Shown here: piece by piece, positions 52,378 to 62,094 of the stretch
Layout of the letters: each line of letters starts with the position of its first letter
How positions within the stretch are numbered: the stretch's first letter is position 1
Source of the DNA: Limnohabitans sp.
Lineage (GTDB): Bacteria > Pseudomonadota > Gammaproteobacteria > Burkholderiales > Burkholderiaceae_C
Direction: 5' to 3'
DNA length: 64,000 nt
Assembly: GCA_030158125.1 (NCBI GenBank)
Contig: JAOATL010000012.1
Span: 1 to 64,000 of the forward strand
Made by a program: the position numbers and the translations under genes
The notes under the pieces: model-generated
Told to the model about the DNA's origin: nothing
Databases searched by the model: none
What the model saw: the letters and a program-made list of their open reading frames with translations, nothing else

Positions 52378-53247
52378 ATGAGTGCAAAAACTTCAGCTTG
52401 GTTTGACAGCATGTACAACAACCGTGCGTTGGTGCCCGACCATGCGGCGCATTTTGCGCAATGGGCGCAGACTTCTGCCAATGCGCGCGCCAGCCTCAAG
52501 TGCACGCTAGACATCGCCTATGGTGATGGCCCCAATGAAACCTTGGACATCTTTCCCGCCAAGCAAGCCAATGCGCCTGTGGTGGTGTTCATTCATGGGG
52601 GCTACTGGCGAAGTTTGGACAAATCGGATCACTCATTTGTAGCCCCAGCCTTGCACGAGATGGGCGCTTGTGTGGTGGTGCTCAACTATGCATTGTGCCC
52701 GGGCACGCCGGAAGCACCTGTCACCATTCCAGACATTGCGCAGCAAATGGTGAAGGCGTTGGCTTGGACTTGGCATCACATTGCGCAGCATGGCGGCGAT
52801 CCCAAAAACGTCACGGTGGCGGGCCACTCGGCCGGTGGCCATTTGGCGGCCATGTTGCTAGCTTGCAATTGGAAGCAGGTGGACAAAAGCATTCCTGCAC
52901 ATTGGATTCAAAAAGCATTGTCTGTTTCAGGTTTGTACGATCTGACGCCGCTTCGCAAAACACCATTTTTGCAAGATTCTTTAAAGCTCACCGCCAAGCA
53001 TGCCCGCATGGCCAGTCCCGCCTTGTGGCCTCGTCCTAAAAAAGGTGTGCTGTACACCGTGGCCGGTGGCGATGAGAGCGCCGAGTTCTTGCGTCACAAC
53101 CGCTTGATTCATCAAACCTGGGGTCCTAAAACGGTGCCCGTGTGCGAAGACTTGTCGGGCCTCAATCACTTTAGCATCGTCACCGATCTCACAAAAAAAG
53201 GCACTCGATTGAGTGCCTTGATGAAGCAGCTGATTCAGCTGGCTTAA
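52378..53247 (+). CDS. alpha/beta hydrolase with HGGYW motif (kynurenine formamidase-like)
   Basis: A cytoplasmic esterase or amidase, 289 residues. HGGYWRSLDK near residue 74 is the oxyanion motif of the arylformamidase/carboxylesterase group, GHSAGGHLAA near 143 holds the nucleophile Ser, and Asp and His are expected in GGDESAEF and LNHFSI near the C-terminus. It is 12 bp after the TonB-dependent receptor gene and probably cotranscribed. Kynurenine formamidase is possible, but no tryptophan-pathway genes are nearby. Its 3' end carries, on the other strand, the terminator of the tct operon. Confidence 0.85.
   Translation: MSAKTSAWFDSMYNNRALVPDHAAHFAQWAQTSANARASLKCTLDIAYGDGPNETLDIFPAKQANAPVVVFIHGGYWRSLDKSDHSFVAPALHEMGACVVVLNYALCPGTPEAPVTIPDIAQQMVKALAWTWHHIAQHGGDPKNVTVAGHSAGGHLAAMLLACNWKQVDKSIPAHWIQKALSVSGLYDLTPLRKTPFLQDSLKLTAKHARMASPALWPRPKKGVLYTVAGGDESAEFLRHNRLIHQTWGPKTVPVCEDLSGLNHFSIVTDLTKKGTRLSALMKQLIQLA
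53193..53219 (-). terminator. minus-strand terminator of tctCBA inside the neighbouring hydrolase gene
   Basis: On the minus strand AAGGCACTC / GAGTGCCTT with a 4-nt loop is followed by seven T. It is 47 bp beyond the tctA stop and lies wholly within the last codons of the convergent hydrolase gene. Confidence 0.85.
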
Positions 53248-53265
53248 AACAGTTTTGACGCCGTC

Positions 53266-54765
53266 TTAAGTCGCGTTGCGTCTTTTCTGAATGGCGGTCC
53301 ACAAGGGTGGCAAGACCAGGCAGATCACCACCACAGCCAGCAGTGAGAACGACATGGGCCGGTCCCAGAAAACTGACCAATGTCCCTCACCAATGGAGAG
53401 TGCGTTGCGCATTTGCGCTTCGGCCAGAGGGCCCAAAATCATGCCCACAATGACCGGTGCAACCGGAAAGTCGTAGCGTCGCATCAGCGTGCCCAACAGC
53501 CCAAAGCCGTACATGATGAACAAGTCAAAACTGCTTTGACGCATGCCATACACACCAACGGTTGCAAAGATCAAAATGCCGGCATACAACTGCGGTTTGG
53601 GAATCTTCAGCAGTTTGACCCACAGCCCCACCAGCGGCAAGTTCAAGACCAACAGCATCACGTTGCCAATGTAGAGGGACGCAATCAAAGCCCAGACCAA
53701 ACCCGACGATGTTTGGAACAGTTGAGGGCCTGCTTGAATGCCATAGTTTTGAAGCGCAGACAGCAAAATGGCAGCGGTCACTGAAGTTGGGATGCCCAAA
53801 GTCAGCAGGGGCACCAAGGTGGCTGTCACGGCTGCGTTGTTGGCGGCTTCGGGGCCGGCCACACCTTCAATGGCGCCTGTGGTGCCAAATTCTTCTTTGT
53901 GTTTGGACAACTTCTTTTCGGTGGCATAGCTCAAGAAAGTCGGAATTTCTGAACCGCCGGCGGGAATGGTGCCGAACGGAAAACCAATGGCCGTGCCACG
54001 CAACCAGGCAGGCCACGATCTGCGCCATTCCGTGGGCGTCATTTGCGCGCGTGTCAGTCGGTTCATGTCGGCGCTGCTTTTGCCCTCGTACAGGGCGTTG
54101 TACAAAACTTCAGACACCGCAAACAAACCCACCGCAATCAAAACGGTTTCAATGCCATCCATGAATTCAGGAATGCCAGCGGTGTAACGCACTTGACCAG
54201 AAATTTGGTCCATGCCAATGAGGCCCAGGGCCAAACCGATGAACAAGGCGGTGAGTCCGCGAACGGTGCTTTGTCCCAACACAGCACTGACGGTGATGAA
54301 GGCCAGCAACATCATGCAGAAATATTCAGGAGGACCTAGTTTGACGGCAAATTCAGCCACCACAGGCGCAAACAAGGTGACCAAAATGGTGGCCAATGTG
54401 CCCGCCACAAATGAACCAATGGCCGCTGTGGCCAAGGCCGATCCAGCACGGCCGTTTTTGGCCATTTTGAAACCTTCTAGCGCCGTCACCATGGTGCCAG
54501 TTTCGCCTGGGGTGTTGAGCAAGATGGAGGTGGTGGAGCCGCCGTACATGGCACCGTAATAAATGCCGGCGAAGAAAATCATGGAGGCGGTGGGCTCAAC
54601 TTGTGCCGTGATGGGCAGCAGCATGGCCACGGTCACCGCTGGACCAAGGCCTGGCAAGACGCCAATGGCCGTGCCCAGGGCGCATCCCACAAAGGCCCAC
54701 ATTAAGTTGATGGGGGTACCCGCTGTGGCAAACCCCGAGAGCAAATGATTCCAAGTGTCTAACAT
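53266..54765 (-). CDS. tctA: tripartite tricarboxylate transporter large membrane subunit TctA
   Basis: Large inner-membrane subunit of the TctABC secondary transporter, 499 residues with about 11-12 membrane segments. The family signatures [19 protein letters not shown] near 38, [15 protein letters not shown] near 75 and [18 protein letters not shown] near 262 are clear. It imports citrate or related carboxylates with the binding protein TctC. It begins 16 bp after the tctB stop and ends at a terminator on the minus strand. Confidence 0.95.
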   Translation of the reverse strand: MLDTWNHLLSGFATAGTPINLMWAFVGCALGTAIGVLPGLGPAVTVAMLLPITAQVEPTASMIFFAGIYYGAMYGGSTTSILLNTPGETGTMVTALEGFKMAKNGRAGSALATAAIGSFVAGTLATILVTLFAPVVAEFAVKLGPPEYFCMMLLAFITVSAVLGQSTVRGLTALFIGLALGLIGMDQISGQVRYTAGIPEFMDGIETVLIAVGLFAVSEVLYNALYEGKSSADMNRLTRAQMTPTEWRRSWPAWLRGTAIGFPFGTIPAGGSEIPTFLSYATEKKLSKHKEEFGTTGAIEGVAGPEAANNAAVTATLVPLLTLGIPTSVTAAILLSALQNYGIQAGPQLFQTSSGLVWALIASLYIGNVMLLVLNLPLVGLWVKLLKIPKPQLYAGILIFATVGVYGMRQSSFDLFIMYGFGLLGTLMRRYDFPVAPVIVGMILGPLAEAQMRNALSIGEGHWSVFWDRPMSFSLLAVVVICLVLPPLWTAIQKRRNAT

Positions 54766-54781
54766 GATGTGCTTTCTGGGT

Positions 54782-55309
54782 TTAGAGCCAAGGCGTGCCC
54801 GTTAAATTGGGCAAGTTGATGGACAAGAACATGGTGAAGAGCCAAAACACGGGCGCTGCAATGAGGAAACCCAAGACACAGTCTTTGAGGGTTTGCGACA
54901 GATTGCCTGCTGCATCGCCTTGTGAAACACGCAGACCGCGAACTGCTAGAACAAAACACAGCGCACAACTGAGGACAAAGCCGGCCACATTGATCAAAGC
55001 CGCATTGGCCAAGACGCCTGCCGAAACCCATGCAAATGCATGCCAATCGGCGCTTTCTGCACCTGATGCTTCAGGCATGTGGCGATAACCGCCGGTGAGT
55101 GATTCCCAAAGTAGCCAAGCAGAACAGGCGGCTAAAAACATGGCCACCACCCACGGCAAAAAGTTGGGGCCAACGCCTGCGTAACCTGCCTCGGAGGAAA
55201 TACCGGTGGCACCCCACATCATGAGGAAGGACAGGACCAAGCCCAAAAGTGCAATGCCAATTTGAGTGGAGGTTTGAGAAGAAGTTTTAGAGGCGGAATG
55301 TTCGGACAT
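54782..55309 (-). CDS. tctB: tripartite tricarboxylate transporter small membrane subunit TctB
   Basis: Small membrane subunit, 175 residues with four hydrophobic segments after a polar N-terminus of about 20 residues. The family is poorly conserved; length, LPWVVAMFLAACSAWLLW and position between tctC and tctA support the call. ATG 55309 (MSEHSASK) was chosen because the longer frame reads through the terminator hairpin between tctC and tctB. Translation is followed closely by tctA. Confidence 0.88.
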   Translation of the reverse strand: MSEHSASKTSSQTSTQIGIALLGLVLSFLMMWGATGISSEAGYAGVGPNFLPWVVAMFLAACSAWLLWESLTGGYRHMPEASGAESADWHAFAWVSAGVLANAALINVAGFVLSCALCFVLAVRGLRVSQGDAAGNLSQTLKDCVLGFLIAAPVFWLFTMFLSINLPNLTGTPWL

Positions 55310-55324
55310 GGCGTTGGGGCTTTC

Positions 55325-55353
55325 AAAAAAGTCTGGGTCCCGTGGGACCCAGA
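55325..55353 (-). terminator. attenuator hairpin between tctC and tctB
   Basis: On the minus strand TCTGGGTCCC / GGGACCCAGA forms a 10-bp inverted repeat, followed after one base by six T. It lies between the binding-protein gene and the membrane-subunit genes of one operon and should let only part of transcription pass to tctBA. Confidence 0.85.
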
Positions 55354-55406
55354 TTGAGGTGGCACATTCATTGGTTGAAGTGCCACCCATCACAGCATGT
55401 GCTGGT

Positions 55407-56366
55407 TTAGATCATGCCTGACTTAACCATGGTGGCGCGCAAGCTGGCAAATTCACGGTCCACAAAGTCATCAAACTCGGGATTGGCCAACCATGCGGGT
55501 GTCCAGTTGTTTTTCTCGAGTGACTCAGCCCAAGATTTTGATTTGGTGGCTTTCAAGACCATGTCCGTCAAAGCTTTGCGCTGCGCAGCAGTGATGCCAG
55601 CAGGCGCATACACACCACGCCAGTTGCCGATGTCAATGTTGTAACCTTGCTCCAGCATGGTCGGAATGTTGATGCCTTTCAGGCGCTTGGGTGACGTGAC
55701 CGCAATCGGGCGCATCTTGCCAGACTCGATGTACTGTTGGAACTCGCTGTAGCCGCTGCCGCCTACAGTGACATTGCCGCCCAAAATGGCAGCAACCGCT
55801 TCGCCGCCGCCGCGGAAAGGCACGTAGTTGATCTTGGCTGCGTCGACGCCCACTTCGCGCGCCAACATGGCCGCGGCAATGTGCTCTGTGGAGCCACGCG
55901 AACCGCCGCCCCACTTAACGCTACCGGGGTCTTTCTTCATTTGCTCGACCACATCTTTCATGGTTTTGAGGGGTGAATTGGCGGGCACCACAAACACGTT
56001 GTACTCGCTGGTCAAACGCGCAATGGGGGTGACTTTGTCCAAGCTAACCGGTGGCTTGCCAGTGATAATGCCGCCCAACATGACAGCGCCCATGACCATG
56101 AGGGAGTTGCCATCGCCTTTGGTGGCATTGGCATATTGCGCCAAGCCAATGATGCCGGCTGCACCGCCTTTGTTTTCATAGGTGACAGAGCTGGCCACGC
56201 CTGCGTCTTGCAGGGCTTTGCCCAAAGCGCGGCCTGTGGTGTCCCAGCCACCACCTGGATTGGCGGGAATCATCATTTTGATGTTGGCGGCTGCCAATGA
56301 AGGCAAAGACAAGCCAGAGCCTGCTGCCAACGCTAAAACTGATTTGATAAATTGATCGCGACGCAT
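55407..56366 (-). CDS. tctC: tripartite tricarboxylate-binding receptor TctC
   Basis: Periplasmic receptor of TctABC, 319 residues. The signal peptide MRRDQFIKSVLALAAGSG ends near SLAAA; the mature protein has IKMMIPANPGGGWDTTGRALG and VTYENKGGAAGIIGLAQYANA, the Bug/TctC hallmark. ATG 56366 has GGAG 8 bp upstream. It is the first gene of tctCBA, divergent from the tctDE two-component genes with a 91-bp gap that should hold both promoters. Confidence 0.95.
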   Translation of the reverse strand: MRRDQFIKSVLALAAGSGLSLPSLAAANIKMMIPANPGGGWDTTGRALGKALQDAGVASSVTYENKGGAAGIIGLAQYANATKGDGNSLMVMGAVMLGGIITGKPPVSLDKVTPIARLTSEYNVFVVPANSPLKTMKDVVEQMKKDPGSVKWGGGSRGSTEHIAAAMLAREVGVDAAKINYVPFRGGGEAVAAILGGNVTVGGSGYSEFQQYIESGKMRPIAVTSPKRLKGINIPTMLEQGYNIDIGNWRGVYAPAGITAAQRKALTDMVLKATKSKSWAESLEKNNWTPAWLANPEFDDFVDREFASLRATMVKSGMI

Positions 56367-56457
56367 GGTGTCTCCTTTTGAGTGCAAAATTGATGGCCAA
56401 TGATGGGCTTCTAAACTGTCAATTGGCTGTCCAAACCCCTAGGGAAAGTACTGATTC

Positions 56458-57171
56458 ATGCGTTTGCTCCTGGTCGAAGACGACCCTTATTTGCAAGAAA
56501 ACCTGGTTCGCAGTTTGTCGCGGCGTGGTTTGCAAGTGACGGCCGCCTCAACGGCAGCAACGGCATTGTCAATGTGGCAGTCCTTGCGTCCCGATGTGGT
56601 GCTGTTGGACTTGACTTTGCCCGATGGCGACGGCTTGAACGTGGTCTCACAAATTCGCCAATTGGGCATGACCACTCCTGTGCTGGTGCTGACAGCTCGC
56701 ACCACAGTGGGCGACCGTGTGCTGGGTTTGAACTCTGGTGCGGACGATTATTTGGCCAAGCCCTTTGACCTGGATGAACTGGAAGCCAGACTGAACGCGC
56801 TCTACCGTCGAACCAAAAGCGCGCAGCAAGCCATGGCCCTGGAAGCAGATCCCAACCATGGGCGCTTGGGTCTCCCAACGCTACAAATGGGGGCTATCTC
56901 GCTGGACACACTCAATGGCGTGGCCTACTTGCATCAACAAGCCATGGAGTTGACCCCGCGTGAAGTGGCCATGCTTCAAGCCTTGATGGCGCAGGCAGGG
57001 CAGGCTGTTTCCAAAGAGCGATTGTTCAGTGCGGTGTTTCCAGATGAGTTGGATGTGCAATTTGAAGCCATCGAGGTGGTGGCCTATCGTTTGCGTAAAA
57101 AATTGGCCGACACAGGCATCAGTTTGGTCACACTGCGTGGCTTGGGTTATTTGTTGAAAGTCGGAACTTGA
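56458..57171 (+). CDS. tctD: response regulator TctD-like
   Basis: An OmpR-type regulator, 237 residues. The receiver domain has EDDPYLQENLVR at the start, the phospho-acceptor in VVLLDLTLPDGDG near 51 and the Lys of DDYLAKPFDLDE near 101. A linker of about 25 residues precedes the winged HTH (about 145-237), ending TLRGLGYLLKVGT. Divergent placement from tctCBA and the kinase behind it match the TctDE systems that induce citrate-type transport. Confidence 0.92.
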   Translation: MRLLLVEDDPYLQENLVRSLSRRGLQVTAASTAATALSMWQSLRPDVVLLDLTLPDGDGLNVVSQIRQLGMTTPVLVLTARTTVGDRVLGLNSGADDYLAKPFDLDELEARLNALYRRTKSAQQAMALEADPNHGRLGLPTLQMGAISLDTLNGVAYLHQQAMELTPREVAMLQALMAQAGQAVSKERLFSAVFPDELDVQFEAIEVVAYRLRKKLADTGISLVTLRGLGYLLKVGT

Positions 57172-58580
57172 ACGTGTTGTCATCCTCCAAAATTTCCATG
57201 CGACGTCAGCTGTTGCTGGGCATTTTGATGCCCGTTCTTTTGCTGGTGGGATTGAATGCTTGGAGTCTTTACGAAGAAGCGCTCAACGCCTCTGATGTCG
57301 CTTACGACCGCAGTCTGCTGGCCTCCGCCAAAACCATCAGTGAGCAACTGGATGTAGACGGCTACGACGATTTGGCCCAGATCAGAGCCTTGGTGCCCTA
57401 CGCGGCCACGGAAGCGTTTGAAGCCGACAACCAAAGCCGCTTGTACTACAAGGTCTCTCACCTGAATGGCAGGGTGGTTTCTGGTTTTGCCGACATGCCT
57501 GCTTGGAAAGGTCAAATTCCAGCCAAACCCGCCTACGCTGCCTTGGTCGATTTTTACAACGACCGTTACCTCAACGAGGAGGTTCGTGTGGCGACTTTGC
57601 TCCAACCCGTGGTGAGTGAAACCGGACGCGCTATGGCCGTTATTCAAGTGGCAGAGACTTTGGAATTAAGGCAAGCGCTGGCACGCGAACTCTTGGTCGG
57701 CACCTTGTGGCGCCAGGCCCTGCTTCTGGGCATCATCGCGCTGGTGGTGGTCGGTGTGGTGCAGCGGGCGACGCAACCCGTTCGTGAACTTTCAGAACAT
57801 TTGGAAAATCGATCTGAGCACGATCTGGCACCTCTTTCATTTGCGGATGCGCCGCAAGAAATCCAACCGCTCATTCAGGCGACCAATCACGTGATGCAAA
57901 AACTGCAGTCCTTGTTGGCGCAGCAAAAAGGTTTTGTGCGAGATGCCGCGCATCAGCTTAGAACGCCACTCACTGTTTTAAAACTGCAAGTGCAATCGGC
58001 GCAGCGAGGTGATTTGACCAGCGATCAAGCACTGCATGACATTGGTTTGACCATTGACCGCGCCACACAGTTGGTGAACCAAATGTTGGCCTTGGCCAAA
58101 GTGGAGCAGCTGTCAGTGGCATCTCAAGCCGTCGTCAGTGATTTCTCAGAGGTTGCACGCCAGGTCGCCCTCGAGTTGGCGCCCTTAATGGCTGCGCGCA
58201 ATTTAGACTTTGAAATGAGCACTTCGCCAAGTCATGTGTTGGCGCCCGATTGGATGCTGCGAGAACTGACCCGCAACCTCCTAGACAACGCCATCCGTCA
58301 CAGCCCGTTCCAAGGCCGTTTGAAACTGAGCATTGCCAGTCTAGATGATTGCGTGATTTTTAATTTACGAGACGAAGGCCCCGGTTTGACTGCCGACATG
58401 CAAGCGCGCTTGTTTCAACCCTTCTCGGCGGGGGATACGCGCCATGGCAGTGGCTTGGGGCTGTCTATTTGCTTGGGCATTGTGCAATCCTTGCACGGTG
58501 AAATTAGGCTCACCAACGACCCGATGCCAGGGGCCAGCAGCGGTTTGAACTGCGAAGTGCAGTTCAAACTTGCTGCATAG
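57168..58580 (+). CDS. tctE: sensor histidine kinase TctE-like
   Basis: Inner-membrane kinase, 470 residues. Membrane segments lie at about 15-32 and 170-190 with a periplasmic sensor domain between them. The kinase core has VRDAAHQLRTPLTVLKLQ near 255, LTRNLLDNAIRHSP near 370 and GLGLS in the ATP lid. The predicted start is TTG 57168 overlapping the tctD stop; ATG 57198 is a reasonable alternative that keeps the first membrane segment. It probably senses the carboxylate carried by TctCBA. Confidence 0.9.
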   Translation: MNVLSSSKISMRRQLLLGILMPVLLLVGLNAWSLYEEALNASDVAYDRSLLASAKTISEQLDVDGYDDLAQIRALVPYAATEAFEADNQSRLYYKVSHLNGRVVSGFADMPAWKGQIPAKPAYAALVDFYNDRYLNEEVRVATLLQPVVSETGRAMAVIQVAETLELRQALARELLVGTLWRQALLLGIIALVVVGVVQRATQPVRELSEHLENRSEHDLAPLSFADAPQEIQPLIQATNHVMQKLQSLLAQQKGFVRDAAHQLRTPLTVLKLQVQSAQRGDLTSDQALHDIGLTIDRATQLVNQMLALAKVEQLSVASQAVVSDFSEVARQVALELAPLMAARNLDFEMSTSPSHVLAPDWMLRELTRNLLDNAIRHSPFQGRLKLSIASLDDCVIFNLRDEGPGLTADMQARLFQPFSAGDTRHGSGLGLSICLGIVQSLHGEIRLTNDPMPGASSGLNCEVQFKLAA

Positions 58581-58590
58581 ATAGTTGCGA

Positions 58591-59568
58591 TTACATCAAC
58601 AGGTGTTCGCCTGCGTTGTCGCCGCCCAAAATCACGTAGTTCACTTTGCGAATGTCCATGAGCTTGGTGCCGCCTGAGTAGCTGATGGAACTTTGGGTGT
58701 CTTGTTCCATTTCTATCAGGGTGTTGGCCAGCTTGCCCTTGATAGGCTCCAAAATGCGCTTGCCTTCCACGTGCTTGTACTCGCCCTTGTTGAAGTCGGA
58801 AGCCGAGCCGTAGTACTCTTTGTACAGCTTGCCGTCTACTTCAACGGTAGCGCCAGGCGACTCTTCGTGGCCTGCCAACATCGAGCCAATCATGATCATG
58901 GTGGCGCCAAAGCGAATGCTCTTGGCAATGTCACCGTGCTCACGGATGCCGCCGTCGGCAATGATGGGCTTGGTGGCCACGCGAGCACACCATTTGAGGG
59001 CAGACAACTGCCAGCCGCCGGTACCAAAACCTGTTTTGAGCTTGGTGATGCACACCTTGCCGGGGCCAATGCCCACTTTGGTGGCGTCGGCGCCCCAGTT
59101 TTCCAAATCGATGATGGCTTCGGGCGTGCCCACGTTGCCAGCAATGATGAAAGACTTGGGCAGCTTTTCTTTGAGCGTGTGAATCATCTTTTGCACGCTG
59201 TCGGCATGGCCGTGTGCAATGTCAATGGTGATGTACTCGGGGGTGAGGCCCTCGGCAACCAATTGGTTCACGGTGTCGTAGTCGGGGGCTTTCACGCCCA
59301 AAGAAATGGACGCGTAAAGCCCTTTGGCATGCATGTCACGGACAAATTTGACATTGTCCAAGTCGAAACGATGCATGACGTAGAAGTAACCGTTGTGTGC
59401 CATCCAGGCACAGATCTCTTCGTTCACCACCGTCTTCATGTTGGCCGGTACCACCGGCAGACGGAATTTGCGGCCACCCAGCTCTACGCCGGCGTCGCAC
59501 TCGGAACGGCTTTCCACGCGGCATTTGCGGGGAAGCAACAAGATATTGTCGTAATCAAAAATTTCCAT
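58591..59568 (-). CDS. guaC: GMP reductase GuaC
   Basis: Converts GMP to IMP and ammonia with NADPH, in purine interconversion. The 325-residue protein belongs to the IMPDH/GMPR family and the shorter GuaC2-like group. The catalytic Cys is in [17 protein letters not shown] near 175, and other marks are [12 protein letters not shown] at the start, [20 protein letters not shown] and the [12 protein letters not shown] flap. It has no CBS domain. GGAG lies about 10 bp upstream of the ATG. A strong terminator-like hairpin lies about 80 bp upstream on its strand. Confidence 0.95.
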   Translation of the reverse strand: MEIFDYDNILLLPRKCRVESRSECDAGVELGGRKFRLPVVPANMKTVVNEEICAWMAHNGYFYVMHRFDLDNVKFVRDMHAKGLYASISLGVKAPDYDTVNQLVAEGLTPEYITIDIAHGHADSVQKMIHTLKEKLPKSFIIAGNVGTPEAIIDLENWGADATKVGIGPGKVCITKLKTGFGTGGWQLSALKWCARVATKPIIADGGIREHGDIAKSIRFGATMIMIGSMLAGHEESPGATVEVDGKLYKEYYGSASDFNKGEYKHVEGKRILEPIKGKLANTLIEMEQDTQSSISYSGGTKLMDIRKVNYVILGGDNAGEHLLM

Positions 59569-59647
59569 TTAACCAAGCTCCAAAAGGATCGTTGAAAGAA
59601 CGAGTGAGCGCTTGGCTTGGCCGGTTTGGTCTGTCCTGTTTTTGGAC

Positions 59648-59681
59648 AAAAAAAACCGGGCGCAAGAATCTTGGGCCCGGT
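59648..59681 (-). terminator. intrinsic terminator hairpin in the guaC leader
   Basis: On the minus strand ACCGGGC and GCCCGGT pair around a second inner stem (CAAGA / TCTTG), followed by eight T. No minus-strand gene lies upstream, since uvrD runs the other way. It may therefore act as an attenuator of guaC, or stop stray antisense transcription out of uvrD. Confidence 0.75.
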
Positions 59682-59747
59682 GTCTGATTCTACTCGTTTT
59701 GTTTTGCTTTTTGCCAACAAGGGGTCAGGAGTTTCTACAATTGGGGG

Positions 59748-62045
59748 ATGTATGACCAAACGCCCCTGTTGAACAACCTGAACCCCGAGCAATTGCGGGC
59801 CGTGACGCTGCCCTCTGAGTCGGCCCTGATTCTGGCGGGGGCCGGGTCGGGCAAAACCCGGGTATTGACCACCCGAATTGCTTGGTTATTGCAGACCTCC
59901 CAGGTGGGGTCGGGCGGCATTTTGGCGGTGACCTTTACCAACAAGGCCGCCAAAGAGATGATGCTCAGGCTGCAGGCCATGCTGCCCGTCAATGTGCGCG
60001 GCATGTGGATTGGCACCTTCCACGGCCTGTGCAACCGGTTTTTGCGGGCGCATTACAAAATGGCCAATCTGCCCCAAACCTTCCAAATTTTGGACACGCA
60101 GGACCAGTTGTCGGCCATCAAGCGCTTGTGCAAACAACATGGTGTGGACGACGAACGCTTTCCGCCCAAGCAATTGCAATGGTTCATTGCGGGTTGCAAA
60201 GAAGATGGCCTGCGGCCCAAAGATGTGGATGTGCGCGACGACGAAACCCGCCGCAAAGTGGAGGTGTACCAACTCTACGAAGACCAATGCCAGCGGGAAG
60301 GCGTGGTGGACTTTGGCGAGTTGATGCTGCGATCGTTTGAATTGCTGCGCGACAACGATGCCATTCGTTTGCATTACCGCGCGCGTTTTAAACACGTGCT
60401 GATTGACGAGTTTCAAGACACCAACAAACTGCAATACGCCTGGATCAAAATGATTGCAGGCTTGCCTGCAGAGCACGGCAGTGCCGTGTTGGCGGTGGGT
60501 GATGACGATCAAAGCATCTACGCCTTCCGCGGTGCACGTGTGGGCAACATGGCCGATTTTGTGCGCGAGTTTGGAGTGCAGCACCAAATTAAGTTAGAGC
60601 AAAACTACCGCAGTTACAGCAATATTTTGGATTCGGCCAATGCGCTCATTGGCAACAACAAAAATCGCTTGGGCAAAAACCTGCGTACCGACCAGGGTGC
60701 CGGCGAGCCTGTGCGTGTGTACGAGTCCACCAGCGACTTTGCCGAGGCGCAGTGGTTGGTCGATGAGATCAGGCAACTGGTCAAAGGCGATGGCTTCACC
60801 CGCAAAGAAGTGGCTGTGTTGTACCGCAGCAATGCACAAAGTCGTGTGATGGAAACTGCATTGTTCAATGCGGGTGTGCCTTACAAAGTCTATGGCGGAC
60901 TGCGCTTCTTTGAGCGCGCTGAAATCAAACACGCCTTGGCCTACTTGCGCATTTTGGAAAACCCCAACGACGACACCAGTTTCTTGCGCATTGTGAATTT
61001 TCCGCCGCGCGGCATTGGTGCACGCAGTGTGGAGCAATTGCAAGATGCGGCCAAAGGTTTGGGGTGCTCCTTGCACGACGCTGTCAGTACAACAGCAGGA
61101 AAAGCAGGTGCCAAGCTGGCGGGTTTTGTGGCCATGATCGATGTGATGCGAGAGCAAACGCCAGGCATGACTTTGCGCGAGATCATCGAATTGGTGCTCG
61201 AAAAAACAGGCTTGATCGAGCACTACAAAACAGAAAAAGAAGGCGCTGATCGCGTCGAAAACTTGGAAGAATTGGTCAACGCTGCCGAAAGCTTTGTGAC
61301 CCAAGAAGGCTTTGGTCGCGATGCTGAAGCCACCGCGCAAGAAATGGCCCCTATTGCCGAAGACGGCGAAGTGATGTCGCCCTTGGCGGCCTTCCTAACG
61401 CATGCCGCGCTGGAGGCCGGTGACAACCAAGCGCAAGCGGGCGAAGATGCCATTCAGTTGATGACGGTGCATGCCAGCAAAGGTTTGGAATTTGATGCCG
61501 TGTTCATCAGCGGCTTGGAAGAGGGCTTGTTCCCTCACGAAAATTCCATGAACGATTACGACGGCTTGGAGGAAGAACGCCGCCTGATGTACGTGGCCAT
61601 TACGCGTGCGCGCAAACGTTTGTACCTCAGCCATTCGCAAACGCGCATGCTTCACGGTCAAACACGCTACAACCTCAAAAGTCGCTTCTTGGACGAACTG
61701 CCAGAAGCGTGCTTGAAGTGGATCACCCCCAAAAACCCTGGCTTTGCCACAGGCTTGGGCGGCGGCTGGACCTCGCCAGCGCAAGCCTTTCAGGCCAAGC
61801 CCGCTTGGGGGCGAAGCAGTTTGGGTTCAGCCGAGACCTACAAGAGTCCGCCCGTGCCTGTGCAAAAATCGGAGCCTTCGCATGGCATCAAAGCCGGTAT
61901 GAAAGTGTTTCACACCAAGTTTGGTGAAGGCAAGGTTTTGGCTGTGGAGGGGGCTGGCGCTGATGCACGGGCCCAAGTCAATTTCCCACGGCATGGCGTG
62001 AAGTGGTTGGCCTTGTCAGTGGCCAAGTTGACGCCGGTTGAGTGA
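59748..62045 (+). CDS. uvrD: DNA helicase II, UvrD/PcrA type
   Basis: A superfamily 1 helicase of 765 residues for nucleotide-excision and mismatch repair. Motifs visible: LNPEQLRAV (Q), LAGAGSGKTRVLTTR near 30 (I), FTNKAAKEM (Ia), IDEFQDTNKLQY near 222 (II), VGDDDQSIYAFRGA (III), QNYRS (IV), VHASKGLEFDAVF (V) and VAITRARKRLY (VI). The last 60 residues, with GMKVFHTKFGEGKVLAVEG, form the Tudor-like C-terminal domain that contacts RNA polymerase in UvrD and PcrA. It is divergent from guaC. Confidence 0.95.
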   Translation: MYDQTPLLNNLNPEQLRAVTLPSESALILAGAGSGKTRVLTTRIAWLLQTSQVGSGGILAVTFTNKAAKEMMLRLQAMLPVNVRGMWIGTFHGLCNRFLRAHYKMANLPQTFQILDTQDQLSAIKRLCKQHGVDDERFPPKQLQWFIAGCKEDGLRPKDVDVRDDETRRKVEVYQLYEDQCQREGVVDFGELMLRSFELLRDNDAIRLHYRARFKHVLIDEFQDTNKLQYAWIKMIAGLPAEHGSAVLAVGDDDQSIYAFRGARVGNMADFVREFGVQHQIKLEQNYRSYSNILDSANALIGNNKNRLGKNLRTDQGAGEPVRVYESTSDFAEAQWLVDEIRQLVKGDGFTRKEVAVLYRSNAQSRVMETALFNAGVPYKVYGGLRFFERAEIKHALAYLRILENPNDDTSFLRIVNFPPRGIGARSVEQLQDAAKGLGCSLHDAVSTTAGKAGAKLAGFVAMIDVMREQTPGMTLREIIELVLEKTGLIEHYKTEKEGADRVENLEELVNAAESFVTQEGFGRDAEATAQEMAPIAEDGEVMSPLAAFLTHAALEAGDNQAQAGEDAIQLMTVHASKGLEFDAVFISGLEEGLFPHENSMNDYDGLEEERRLMYVAITRARKRLYLSHSQTRMLHGQTRYNLKSRFLDELPEACLKWITPKNPGFATGLGGGWTSPAQAFQAKPAWGRSSLGSAETYKSPPVPVQKSEPSHGIKAGMKVFHTKFGEGKVLAVEGAGADARAQVNFPRHGVKWLALSVAKLTPVE

Positions 62046-62094
62046 GTTGAAATTTGAAAAAATATTCAGAAAGAAAGTTTGAGGAAGAAGCCTT

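Noticed and set aside
60594..61340. 248-residue open frame antisense to uvrD
   Set aside because: It is a shadow of conserved helicase motifs; no ribosome site or recognisable domain.
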